DNA of 49,841 bases from Desulfobacterales bacterium (GCA_030688615.1 JAUYIZ010000008.1:1-49841), one strand, 5' to 3'. Shown: positions 34,160-43,055, counted from the stretch's first letter. Program-made: numbers and translations. The notes: a model not told the origin generated them from the sequence alone.

Positions 34160-35308
34160 TTACGATACCATCAACTTTTTCGGCAGAAAACAGGAAAGGA
34201 AGGTGCCGATTGCGGCCAGTGCCACCAGGGACATGAAGGCCATTTGAAAATCCGGGAAAAGGTCCCGCAGGTATCCCACCCAGAGGGGCGTCAGGGCGCC
34301 CACACCCATGGAAAAGCCCCATAAAATTCCCACCGCCGTACCCACCTTCAGGCCGACGGCCAGTTCCGCGGCAAAGATCAGGCACACGGGAACCAGCAAG
34401 CCCAGGCAGAAACCGGCCAGCATGGAAAAAACCAGCGCCGTGAGGCCGGCGCTGAAAACAAAACAAAAAAGCGCCGCGGTCAGCGCGCCAAGTCCCAGAA
34501 TGATGAGCTTTTTCCGGCCGATCTTATCGGCCACGATTCCCCCGATGGGCTGGGAGACGATGCCCGGCACCAGGGTAATAGGCAGCCACCACGCTGCCGG
34601 AATGATGGAAGCGGTATCCTGCGAGTAAAAGGGAATGAAGGTGGTAAACCCCATGAATACGCCCAATACGATCCCGCTGATCAGGGTCAGCAGAATCAGC
34701 GAACCGCTCCCGAAGGCAATGAAAAACCCCTTTTCGCCCCTGTGCCGGGGTTCCTCCAGCAGACGCCAGGCGAGCAGCGCACCGACCGCACCCGGAATGG
34801 ACACCAGGATTGCGGCGATGCGCCAGGACCCGCTCAGGGCAATCAGGGCCGTCACGATAACCGGAGCGGCTACAAAGCCCAGAGGATTCCCGGCGCCGTG
34901 GATGCCCGAGGCGGTGGCGCGGAATTTCTGAAAGTAAAAGCTGATCATTGAGGTGCTCTGGGGATGATAGGTGCTGCCGCCGAGTCCCATCAGAAAAAGA
35001 ACGCCCAGCAGCACCGCGTAATTGGGAACCAGGGCAAGCGCGACGCTCATCAGCGCATAAATGGCCAGGCCCGTGACGATGGCAGGTTTCCTCCACCTGT
35101 GGATATCGGCCATGTAACCCGCAACGGGCTGCATAAAGGCCGAAATGATCTGGGACATGAAGACCAGCAGCCCGGACTGCAAATATGTCAGGCGGAACTC
35201 TGCGGCCAGGAACGGAAGCAGGGGGGGAATGACCATGGAATAATAATCGTTTACAAAATGGCAGAAGGTCAAAACGTAGAGCATGCCCCATCTGTCTTTG
35301 GTTTCCAT
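34160..35308 (-). CDS. MFS transporter, fosmidomycin-resistance-like (12 helices)
   Basis: A 382-aa 12-helix major facilitator. The N-terminus RWGMLYVLTFCHFVNDYYSMVIPPLLP and the motif A variant GYMADIHRWRKP resemble the FSR branch. I chose the ATG at 35308; an in-frame TTG at 35344 adds 12 residues, and neither has a clear Shine-Dalgarno site. It is divergent from the second ligase operon, and FSR-type carriers near catabolic genes often import or export organic acids. In place of a third tct set it may serve the copy B pathway (inference). Confidence 0.82.
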   Translation of the reverse strand: METKDRWGMLYVLTFCHFVNDYYSMVIPPLLPFLAAEFRLTYLQSGLLVFMSQIISAFMQPVAGYMADIHRWRKPAIVTGLAIYALMSVALALVPNYAVLLGVLFLMGLGGSTYHPQSTSMISFYFQKFRATASGIHGAGNPLGFVAAPVIVTALIALSGSWRIAAILVSIPGAVGALLAWRLLEEPRHRGEKGFFIAFGSGSLILLTLISGIVLGVFMGFTTFIPFYSQDTASIIPAAWWLPITLVPGIVSQPIGGIVADKIGRKKLIILGLGALTAALFCFVFSAGLTALVFSMLAGFCLGLLVPVCLIFAAELAVGLKVGTAVGILWGFSMGVGALTPLWVGYLRDLFPDFQMAFMSLVALAAIGTFLSCFLPKKLMVS

Positions 35309-35384
35309 AAAAAAATCATTATCAGATTCGCCCGGATTGTGCAATGTTTTAATGGCTTCGCCCCGGATTTTATCTTCTTTGCTC

Positions 35385-35413
35385 TTGACACAAAAGTCCC
35401 GGAAAGCTTAATG
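35385..35413 (+). promoter_or_regulatory. Possible promoter of the copy B catabolic operon
   Basis: TTGACA followed after 17 bases by TTAATG, about 70 bases before the ligase start. The -35 is perfect, the -10 poor. Confidence 0.35.
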
Positions 35414-35481
35414 TATTTTTTCAACAGGGGCCTGACAGGGCCGCATGTTTGATGAAATCAGATTACCCAGGAGGTATTACA

Positions 35482-37059
35482 ATGAGCGTGGGAACTTATG
35501 CAACCCTTCCCCTGCCCCCGGAGTTTAACATGGCATCCTATATCCTGGATGACAACCTCGCCGCAGGAAGGGGCAGCCGGACCGCAATCTACTATCGCAA
35601 TGAAACGTACACCTTCCATGACATCTGTGCGCTGACCAACCGGGCCGGCAATGTGTTGAAGCAAATCGGCGTGGAGCGGGAAAACCGTGTCCTGGTTATC
35701 CTGAACGACTCTCCCGAATGGGTAGCCACCTGGCTTGGCGCCATAAAAATCGGCGCCGTGGCGACCCATGCCTACAGTTACCTGGTGGCGGAAGATTACG
35801 GCTACTTTTTAAACTACGTGAAGCCCAAGGCCGTGGTGGTGGATGAAAGCACCCTGGAAACCGTCAGACAAGGGGCGAAGCTGTCACGGTGCCCGGTAAA
35901 ATTTCTGGTCAAAGGTTTGTCCGGGGCCAAGCTTCAGAAAAACGAATATTCCCTGGACGAAATGATCCGGGCGGCCAGCCCGTCCCTGGAGGCGGAACCC
36001 ACCTCCAAAGACGATATCGCCTGCTGGAACTGGTCGGGGGGAACCACCGGGAAACCCAAAGCAGTGCCCCACATGCACCATGACTTTGCCGTCGCCTTTG
36101 AATCCTTTCAGGAAATTGTTCATTACAACGAGCAGGATGTCATGCTCAATGTCCCCAAGCTTTTTTTTCATTACGCCCATGATCTCGGATTGAACTTTCC
36201 TTTAAGAGCCGGAGGATCGGTGATTTTGTTTCCCGAAAGGACCTCGCCGCAGATTATTTTCCAGCTGATCAAAGAGCATCAGCCGACCCTGCTCCTCAAC
36301 GTTCCCACCATGATGCGGGCCATGCTGCAGGTGCCCGGGGAAGAACAGGCCGATCTGAGTTCCATCCGCATCAATTTTTCTTCGGGAGAAGCGCTTTCCG
36401 AGCAACTTTACAACGAATGGAAAACAACCTTCCAGGGGGACGTGGTGGAGCCCATAGGGTCTGCGGAGGCCTATCTGGGCTACATTGTCAACCGCCCCGG
36501 TCAAAAAGTACCCGGCAGCGTCGGGAAAGTGGCGCCTTTTGTGGAAGCCAAAATTGTGGACGACCAGGGCCGGGAGGTTCCCAGAGGCAAGCAGGGCGTC
36601 CTCCTGATTCGCGCGGATTCCGTGGGAACCGGCTATCACCTGGAACACGAAAAGTCCAAGCAGACCTTTCTGGGAAATGACTGGCTCAACACCGGAGACA
36701 TTTTCCGCCATGATGAGGATAATAATTTCTTTTATATCGGCCGGGGCGGAGATCTGATCAAAGTCAGCGGTGTATGGATTTCTCCTTTCCAGATCGAGGC
36801 TCACCTCCAGACCCATGAAAAAATCAAAGAATGCGCGGTCCTCGGCATTCAGGACCAAGACGGCCTGACCAAAACGAAAGCTTATATCGCGCTGCAGGAC
36901 GGGGGGGCGGGTTCGGAGGCCTTGAAAAAAGAGCTGGTCGGTTTTTGCAAAAATACGTTAGGCGGCCATAAGTATCCGAGGACCATAGAGTTTTTAGCGG
37001 AACTGCCCAAAACCGGACAGGGCAAAATTGATAGGCTCAGGCTGCGTGAAAAGGAGTAA
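35482..37059 (+). CDS. AMP-forming acyl/aryl-CoA ligase, benzoate-CoA ligase-like (copy B)
   Basis: 525 aa, a paralog of the ligase at 21958 along its whole length. ATP motif SGGTTGKPKA (185-194; the usual final Gly is Ala), GSAEAYLGYIVNRPG, YIGRGGDLIKVSGVWISP, and catalytic K515 in TGQGKIDR. AGGAGG lies 7 bases before ATG 35482; the frame is open 11 codons upstream. It is the first gene of the copy B operon and ends 2 bases before the FAD subunit. It should make the CoA thioester that the Mo enzyme and UbiD5 work on, or activate their product. Confidence 0.88.
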   Translation: MSVGTYATLPLPPEFNMASYILDDNLAAGRGSRTAIYYRNETYTFHDICALTNRAGNVLKQIGVERENRVLVILNDSPEWVATWLGAIKIGAVATHAYSYLVAEDYGYFLNYVKPKAVVVDESTLETVRQGAKLSRCPVKFLVKGLSGAKLQKNEYSLDEMIRAASPSLEAEPTSKDDIACWNWSGGTTGKPKAVPHMHHDFAVAFESFQEIVHYNEQDVMLNVPKLFFHYAHDLGLNFPLRAGGSVILFPERTSPQIIFQLIKEHQPTLLLNVPTMMRAMLQVPGEEQADLSSIRINFSSGEALSEQLYNEWKTTFQGDVVEPIGSAEAYLGYIVNRPGQKVPGSVGKVAPFVEAKIVDDQGREVPRGKQGVLLIRADSVGTGYHLEHEKSKQTFLGNDWLNTGDIFRHDEDNNFFYIGRGGDLIKVSGVWISPFQIEAHLQTHEKIKECAVLGIQDQDGLTKTKAYIALQDGGAGSEALKKELVGFCKNTLGGHKYPRTIEFLAELPKTGQGKIDRLRLREKE

Positions 37060-37061
37060 TC

Positions 37062-37946
37062 ATGTTACTAAGTCTTCCAAAATTTGAATATGTTTCCTGC
37101 AATACGATCGAGGAGGCCTGCGCCCTTCTTTCATCGCATCAGGGGAAAGCACAGGTCATGGCAGGCGGTACAGATCTGCTGGTGAAAATGAAACACAGAA
37201 AAGTTCTGCCCGACTGCCTGATCAACATCAAAAGAATCCCGCAGATCGACTACATTCGCTATGATGCGCTCAAAGAGGTGCGCATCGGAACCCTGGCCAC
37301 CATACAGACATTGCGGAACTCGCCGGTCATCATGAAAAATTTTTCGATTCTGAACCAGGCCGCCAAGGTCCTGGGGACGACGCATGTCCGCAACCTGGCG
37401 ACACTGGGGGGAAATTTGTGCAACGCCTCTCCGGCTTCAGAGTGTGCCGGTCCTTTATTGGCCCTGTCGGCCACCGTGAAGATCATGGGGCCCCAGGGAG
37501 AACGAAGGGTCCCGGTGGAAGAATTCTTCGTCCAACCCGGGAAAAGCGTTCTGAAACACGATGAAATCCTCACGGAGATACAGATTCCCAAACCGCCGCC
37601 CCATTCCGGGGGCGTGCACCTTAAATACAGCACCCGGCGGGTGGATGTGTGCATCGTCAGCGCCTCCGTGCTGCTGACCCTGGACGGCCCGAAATGTCAG
37701 GATGTGAGAATCTCCTTAGGGGCCGTGGGACCGATCCCTTTCCGGGCTAAAAAAGCAGAAAATATCCTTAAAGGACAACCCCTCGTCGGTGACGCGGAAA
37801 GCGTGATTGCCAAGGCGGCCCAGGCGGCCTCTGACGAGTCGTTCCCGATAGACGATTTCCGGGGCGCCGCCGATTTCAGAAAGGAGCTGGTAAAACGTCT
37901 GGTCGCTGAAGGGATCCAGGGGGCGATAGCAAATGCAAGGTTGTAA
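37062..37946 (+). CDS. CoxM-type FAD-binding subunit of molybdenum oxidoreductase (copy B)
   Basis: 294 aa, paralog of the 17198 protein, with FAD motifs AGGTDLLVKMKHR (from 34) and ATLGGNLCNASPASE (from about 113), and LKYSTRRVDVCIVSASV opening the C-terminal domain. It starts 2 bases after the ligase and ends 18 bases before the chimeric subunit, with GGGAGG in that gap. As in copy A, there is no XDH-type large subunit. Confidence 0.9.
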   Translation: MLLSLPKFEYVSCNTIEEACALLSSHQGKAQVMAGGTDLLVKMKHRKVLPDCLINIKRIPQIDYIRYDALKEVRIGTLATIQTLRNSPVIMKNFSILNQAAKVLGTTHVRNLATLGGNLCNASPASECAGPLLALSATVKIMGPQGERRVPVEEFFVQPGKSVLKHDEILTEIQIPKPPPHSGGVHLKYSTRRVDVCIVSASVLLTLDGPKCQDVRISLGAVGPIPFRAKKAENILKGQPLVGDAESVIAKAAQAASDESFPIDDFRGAADFRKELVKRLVAEGIQGAIANARL

Positions 37947-37964
37947 GAAACGGGAGGAGATGGA

Positions 37965-40370
37965 ATGGAACATAAGATTCAGTTGACGGTAAACGGAGAT
38001 CTCCGTGAAATCAGCGTCACGCCAAGCCAGACGCTTTTAGATGTTCTGCGGGATGAATTCAAGTATTCAAGGACCAAGGAGGGATGCGGCGCCGGCGAGT
38101 GCGGGTCATGTGCCGTCTCCATGGACCGCAAGATGGTCCCATCCTGCCTGGTGCTGGCCGTGGATGCCGACAATAAAATTATCATCACTTCAGAGGCCCT
38201 GACCGACGAGACCGGATTCCATCCGGTCATGGAGGCTTTTATTCACTCGGAAGGCGGCGCCATGCAGGCCAGCGTGGCCCCTCCCGGGACCAAGACCATG
38301 CAGGAGGTCTTCACCTTCTGCCATCTGTGCTGCGGCCATTGCAGCGTCAAGGCCATCGTGGAAGACGGAAGGGTTGTGGATATGGAGCCGGATATGGACA
38401 GCGGCTTTTCCAGCGAACAGTGCCCCCTGAAAAAAGGACGTCATGCCATACCGGAAGTGCTGTACCATCCGGACCGGCTGATCTATCCGCGGAAAAGAAT
38501 CGGCGAGCGAGGCGGGGGGAAATGGGAGAGAATTTCCTGGGAGGAAGCGCTGGACACGATTGCCGGCAAATTCATGGCGCTGAAGGAAAAGTACGGCCCC
38601 ACCGCCCTGGCCTTGGGCCTGGGAGAACCCAAGGGGATGGAATTTGCCTTTGCCCAGAGATTTGCCACCGTTTTCGGCACTCCCAATGTGGTGACGCCCG
38701 GATGGAGCTGCGGGATTCCGGTCGGGCAGGGATCCGCCATGACATATGGCTGGAACTGCGTTCCGGACGACGAAAACCTGCCCGGTCTTGTGGTCCTCTG
38801 GGGCTGCAACCTTGTGCACACCACGGGCGGCATGAGAAGGGAAACACTGGAAGCCGTCCTGAACAACGGCGGCAAACTGATCGTGATCGATCCCCAGAAG
38901 ATCGATATGGCCAGGGTGGCCCACCTGTGGATTAAAATAAGGCCCGGAAGCGACGGCGCTCTGGCCATGGGCGCCTTGAAAGTGATCATCGAGGAAAAAC
39001 TCTATGACGCGGACATCGTTGCCAACCGAACCGTGGGTTTTGAAAAACTGGAACAGCATGTAAAAACCTTTTCCCTTGAGGAGGTCGAACAGGTCACCTG
39101 GGTGCCCAGACGGCAGATCGAGGAATTTGCCAGGCTCTACGCGCAGACCAAACCGGCAGCGATCCAGTGGGGTAACGCGCTGGATCAGCTTGCCAACAGT
39201 TTTCAGAGCGGCCGGGCCATATCCATCATGAGGGGCATCACCGGCAACCTCAACATTCCCGGCGGAGATGTGTTCCTCACCCCGGCGCCGTTTACCAGGC
39301 CCGGGCGCTTCTTTCTGCTGGGCAAATACCCGCGCAAGCCGGAACGCATCCTCGGGGATCGCTTTAAAATGGCCCAGCGTTCCGCTTTTATTCCGCCCCA
39401 TGCCATGATGAAGGCGATTCTGGAAGAAAAACCCTATCCCATCAAGGCGGCCATGTTTATCCTGACCAACCCCCTGGTGAGCTACCCGAATTCCAAAGAA
39501 ACCTATAAAGCGCTGATGAAACTGGATTTCATCGTGGTTTCAGAGCTGTTCATGACGCCCACGGCCGCCCTGGCCGATATCGTGCTTCCGGCAGCCTGGG
39601 GCATGGAGCATGAAGAGGTGGGATACTGGCCGGGATGGTATGAGGAAATGCGCGCGCATCCCAAAATCGTCGACCCGCCCGGAGAATGCTGGCCGGACAC
39701 CAAAATCATCAACGAGCTTGCCAAACGGCTCGGCATGCAGGAAGACTTCTGGGAAGACGATCATGAAGCGCTCGATTACATGCTCAAGCCCAGCGGCATG
39801 ACCTACGAGCAGTTTAAAGCCAAAAGAGCCATTTTCCCCAAACGGGAATACCGCAAACATGATTACCGCACACCGTCCGGTAAAATAGAGATCTACTCCG
39901 AGCAGCTTGATCAGATGGGCTACAGCCCCATGCCCCTTTTCGAAGCGGTCAACCACTTTCCCGAAGCGACGGATCGATTCCCGCTTCTTTTGACCAATGC
40001 CAAAGAGGAAGCCTACATGCTCTCCTCTTACAAGAGTGTCGCGTCCATCCGAACCATGCGGCCGGACCCGGTGGTGGAACTGCATCCGGACATGGCGGAC
40101 CAGCTGGGGCTCAAGGAAGGCGATTGGGTGACCATTGAAACCAAGGAAGGGAAAATCAGGCAAAAACTCTCCCTGAACAAGGAAATCGATCCGCGCGTCG
40201 TCATCGCGGCTTTCGGCTGGTGGTTTCCGGAGGACTCCTCCCGGGCGTTTGGATGGAATAAATCCAATATTAATATGCTGACTCCCAGCGGGCCCGATTA
40301 TGACGTCACTACCGGAGGGTTGGCATTGCGGGGCATCCCCTGCAAGGTTTATCTTGAACAGGCATCGTGA
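37965..40370 (+). CDS. Chimeric oxidoreductase: CoxS-type [2Fe-2S] domain fused to DMSO-reductase-type molybdopterin subunit (copy B)
   Basis: 801 aa, the same length as copy A and alignable without long gaps. [2Fe-2S] ligands C41, C46, C49, C61; [4Fe-4S] ligands C119, C122, C126, C153 (an extra C123 here); the likely Mo/W ligand is C249 in GWSCGIP, which settles that in copy A's GWCCGIP the second Cys is the conserved one. Residues 91-108 (AFIHSEGGAMQASVAPPG) look like the opening of the second CoxS cluster domain (GAxQCGFCTPG) with both cysteines replaced by Ala. That supports an origin by fusion and loss of the rest of that domain. Cytoplasmic. The reaction is unknown: hydroxylation, dehydrogenation, reduction or hydration of a carboxylate or CoA ester all remain possible. 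Confidence 0.88.
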   Translation: MEHKIQLTVNGDLREISVTPSQTLLDVLRDEFKYSRTKEGCGAGECGSCAVSMDRKMVPSCLVLAVDADNKIIITSEALTDETGFHPVMEAFIHSEGGAMQASVAPPGTKTMQEVFTFCHLCCGHCSVKAIVEDGRVVDMEPDMDSGFSSEQCPLKKGRHAIPEVLYHPDRLIYPRKRIGERGGGKWERISWEEALDTIAGKFMALKEKYGPTALALGLGEPKGMEFAFAQRFATVFGTPNVVTPGWSCGIPVGQGSAMTYGWNCVPDDENLPGLVVLWGCNLVHTTGGMRRETLEAVLNNGGKLIVIDPQKIDMARVAHLWIKIRPGSDGALAMGALKVIIEEKLYDADIVANRTVGFEKLEQHVKTFSLEEVEQVTWVPRRQIEEFARLYAQTKPAAIQWGNALDQLANSFQSGRAISIMRGITGNLNIPGGDVFLTPAPFTRPGRFFLLGKYPRKPERILGDRFKMAQRSAFIPPHAMMKAILEEKPYPIKAAMFILTNPLVSYPNSKETYKALMKLDFIVVSELFMTPTAALADIVLPAAWGMEHEEVGYWPGWYEEMRAHPKIVDPPGECWPDTKIINELAKRLGMQEDFWEDDHEALDYMLKPSGMTYEQFKAKRAIFPKREYRKHDYRTPSGKIEIYSEQLDQMGYSPMPLFEAVNHFPEATDRFPLLLTNAKEEAYMLSSYKSVASIRTMRPDPVVELHPDMADQLGLKEGDWVTIETKEGKIRQKLSLNKEIDPRVVIAAFGWWFPEDSSRAFGWNKSNINMLTPSGPDYDVTTGGLALRGIPCKVYLEQAS

Positions 40371-40382
40371 AAGGAGACGAAG

Positions 40383-41825
40383 ATGGCATACGCGGATTTA
40401 AGAGAATATATGCATCAGCTCGAAGCGCAGGGGCAACTGACGCGGATTCAGGCGCAAGTGGACTGGAATCTGGAACTGGGCGCCATCATGCGGCGCGCCA
40501 ACGATTTAAGGCAGCCTGCGCTTCTCTTTGAAAACATCAAGGGCTATTCACCGGATTACCCGGTCCTGGCCAACCTGACCGGCGCCACAAAACCAAACCC
40601 CTACGGCCGGCTCTGCATCGCCCTGGATCTTCCCGTGGACACGCCGCCCCTGAAGATTATCGACGAGCTGGTCCAAAGGTTTTCAGCGCCCATCAAACCT
40701 GTCCGGGTGAAAACGGGCCCATGCAAAGAAAATATCTTCCATGGTGACGATGTGGATCTCTTGAAATTTCCCGTCCCCCATCTGCGGGAGCTCGACGGCG
40801 GCCGGTATATGGGCACCTGGCACACGGACATCAACCGGGACCCTGATTCGGGGTGGGTAAACTGGGGAATGTACCGGCATATGCTCATCGACAGGCAAAC
40901 CCTTGCATGGATGGCCAATCCGGGTCAGCATGGACCCGGCATCTACTATCAGAAATATGAAGCCAGAGGGGAGAAAATGCCCATCGCTGTGGTGATCGGC
41001 ACCGACCCCGCCTGCGCCCTGGCATCCATATCCCTGGTCACGCCCTACATCAATGAGGTGGAGATCGCCGGCGGACTCAGGAAAAAGCCGGTGGAACTGA
41101 TCCAGTGTGAGACCAGTGATCTTGAAGTTCCCGCCACGGCCGAGATTGTCCTGGAGGGTGAAGTGCTTCCGGATGACAGGCAGCCGGAAGGGCCTTTTGG
41201 CGAATACACCGGGTATTGTTCCAGCGACAGATCGCCGCGCAACGTGATTCATATCAAATGTATCACCCATCGGAACCAACCCGTACTGACCGTTTCCAGT
41301 CCCGGCAAACCCCTGGATGACTCGACCTATGTTTATGCCCTTTTCGGCAGCGCGGCCTTGAGCATGGAGCTAAAAAAGCTGGGACTTCCCTTTAAATCCA
41401 TCTGTTTGAGCTCATCCATGATGGCCGTTATCGTCTCAACATCCGAAACCTACCCGGGATATGTCCATACGCTCTCTTCGGCCATCTGGGGGACCAAAAC
41501 GGGCGTCTATCGCCCGGTGATCGTCGTGGTCGGTGAAGACGTGGACGTGACCAATATGGATGAGGTCATGTGGGCCCTGACCACCCGGGTGCATCCGGTG
41601 CGGGATATCCATGTCAAAAAACGGGCCCCCAGTCATGCCATCTTCCCTTTTATTTCACCGGAAGAAAGGAAAAACCTCACCGGGGCGGCGGTCTGCTATG
41701 ATGCGACGTTTCCCTTTGAATGGAAAGAAAATAAACCCAAGGTGGTTGATTTTCAGCATGCCTGGCCCGAGGAAATCCAGCGACTGGTCATGAAAAGGTG
41801 GAGCGAATACGGATTCAAGGGTTAG
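40383..41825 (+). CDS. UbiD-family prFMN-dependent decarboxylase/carboxylase (UbiD5)
   Basis: 480 aa with intact R165 (NWGMYRHMLID), E269 and E274 (EGPFGEYTGYC). It follows the copy B Mo enzyme by 12 bases with AAAGGAG before the ATG. It is the closest relative in the window of UbiD4, which has the same place after copy A. A small insertion (about residues 66-76, TGATKPNPYGR) distinguishes it. Last gene of the operon; no clear terminator. The junction to the AT-rich mobile region begins within 60 bases of its stop. Confidence 0.9.
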   Translation: MAYADLREYMHQLEAQGQLTRIQAQVDWNLELGAIMRRANDLRQPALLFENIKGYSPDYPVLANLTGATKPNPYGRLCIALDLPVDTPPLKIIDELVQRFSAPIKPVRVKTGPCKENIFHGDDVDLLKFPVPHLRELDGGRYMGTWHTDINRDPDSGWVNWGMYRHMLIDRQTLAWMANPGQHGPGIYYQKYEARGEKMPIAVVIGTDPACALASISLVTPYINEVEIAGGLRKKPVELIQCETSDLEVPATAEIVLEGEVLPDDRQPEGPFGEYTGYCSSDRSPRNVIHIKCITHRNQPVLTVSSPGKPLDDSTYVYALFGSAALSMELKKLGLPFKSICLSSSMMAVIVSTSETYPGYVHTLSSAIWGTKTGVYRPVIVVVGEDVDVTNMDEVMWALTTRVHPVRDIHVKKRAPSHAIFPFISPEERKNLTGAAVCYDATFPFEWKENKPKVVDFQHAWPEEIQRLVMKRWSEYGFKG

Positions 41826-41886
41826 AGCGGTCAAGGGTTGATACGATAGCCCTGGCCCCCCTCGGTGAGTTGAACCGCCGGAATCC

Positions 41887-41964
41887 TCATTCAATCAAAA
41901 TTAACGGCTGCCCCTCGTTGGCAATCAAAAAGTCCACCTTCTGCTGTTCTTTGTTCTTGATAGG
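41887..41964 (-). pseudogene. C-terminal remnant of a DUF4143-type AAA+ ATPase
   Basis: Directly behind the stop codon of the S24 repressor, and in the same frame, 26 codons read PIKNKEQQKVDFLIANEG then QPLILIE and a stop. KxxxKVDFLI...G.P.LIE is the typical end of DUF4143 ATPases. Nothing else of that gene is present. It marks the boundary between the catabolic operon and the mobile region. Confidence 0.45.
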
Positions 41965-42615
41965 TTAAGTTACATCTCTTGATATCCATACAACTTTTCC
42001 GATAATACGAAAACTGTCCATCTCATTCCGGCTCAGATAAACAGGTTCATAGTCTTTATTGTCGCTTCTGAGAACAATTTTGCCCGGATGCTTCTCAATT
42101 CGTTTTACCATAATTGTATCGTCAATCCCCACGGCATATATTGATCCTGCCAGTATATCTTTTTGGGATGTATCAATCATGACTGTATCCCCATGTTTTA
42201 GTTCGGGTTCCATGCTGGTTCCATGAATATCGATAAGAATCATATGCGAAGCCGACCCTTTATGATTGAGCCAGTCAGTTTTGAACATCCAGTAATCACG
42301 TACAGTTTCATTAACTTCAAATGATCCGTCACCGGCACAGAGCCTGGCTTTTACATATGGGGCAGTCTTATATTTCGGAAAGACGACGCTGCCATCCCTT
42401 TCCGCGATAAGCATCTTCCCCTTGCCGGATTCAATCCAGTCCGGATTTATGCCGTATTTCCGGTAAAGTTCCAGTATCCACTTTTCAGGAACAGTTCCTT
42501 TCTTTTTTGCCTGGGTAATTCCGGCCCGGTTGACCCCAAGAAGAATTGCAAGCTTGTTTTGGGATGATATTTGAAGCGCTTCAAAAGCACGCCGGATAAA
42601 GATGTCAAATTTCAT
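41965..42615 (-). CDS. CI/LexA-like repressor with S24 self-cleaving peptidase domain
   Basis: A 216-aa regulator. Residues 5-60 hold a phage-CI-type helix-turn-helix (NKLAILLGVNRAGITQAKKKG), then a linker with a probable Ala-Gly cleavage site (LCAGDGS). The C-terminal S24 peptidase has the Ser in HGTSMEP and the Lys in IMVKRIEK. Such proteins repress until RecA-stimulated self-cleavage. No phage structural genes lie nearby; it sits 38 bases behind a truncated integrase. The stop of this gene abuts the DUF4143 remnant, so its last residues could be altered. Possible target: its own promoter or a lost mobile element. Confidence 0.85.
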   Translation of the reverse strand: MKFDIFIRRAFEALQISSQNKLAILLGVNRAGITQAKKKGTVPEKWILELYRKYGINPDWIESGKGKMLIAERDGSVVFPKYKTAPYVKARLCAGDGSFEVNETVRDYWMFKTDWLNHKGSASHMILIDIHGTSMEPELKHGDTVMIDTSQKDILAGSIYAVGIDDTIMVKRIEKHPGKIVLRSDNKDYEPVYLSRNEMDSFRIIGKVVWISRDVT

Positions 42616-42653
42616 AACTCATCTCCCCTATCTGAGCTGATCACTATTGAATG

Positions 42654-43055
42654 TTAATTATTAATTACAGGCCGACAGTCAGACCGGCAAACCATATCAG
42701 TCCCCCACATGATATCCAAAACAAGCTTGACTTCATCTTTTGTAAGTACTGTGGGCAGGTTTTTAGATCTTTTGCCCCTTTCCATTTTCCCGAAGTCCCC
42801 CAACTGCCTGTTTAAAATCTGTTTATAAAGAAAAACAATTGCATTAAGCGCCTGGTTCTGGGTGCTTGCGGAAACATTTCGCTTTACCGCAAGGTATGAT
42901 ATGTATTGTGAAATCTCGCTCTCTCCCATATCTTTGGGATGTTTTTTCCCATGAAAAAGGATAAATCTTTTTATCCATTCGGTATATGCCTGTTCCGTAC
43001 GAATTGAATAGTGCCTTTTCCTGATGACGTTACGGACCTGATCCAATAGTCTCAC
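42654..43055 (-). pseudogene. intI: Truncated integron-type tyrosine recombinase (IntI), catalytic domain lost
   Basis: 133 aa from GTG 43055 (AAGGAG upstream) against about 320 for IntI. The N-terminal SAM-like DNA-binding domain is complete: VRNVIRKRHYSIRTEQAYTEWIKRFILFHGKKHP, SEISQYISYLAVKRNVSASTQNQALNAIVFLYKQ, VLTKDEV. Right after MWGTD the family sequence stops and a short unrelated tail ends at TAA, so the R-K-H-R-Y catalytic domain is gone. It is divergent from the cassettes, the standard integron layout. The array would need an integrase from elsewhere to move now. The integron promoter Pc normally lies in or near intI; I could not identify it. Confidence 0.78.

Noticed and set aside
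38190-39401. Minus-strand open frame of 403 aa
   Set aside because: Antisense to the chimeric Mo enzyme copy B; no motif, and the same shadow exists opposite copy A.
41965-43055. Prophage or prophage remnant
   Set aside because: Only one phage-like gene (the S24 repressor) is present, with no structural, lysis or replication genes; the recombinase is of integron type and attC sites follow.
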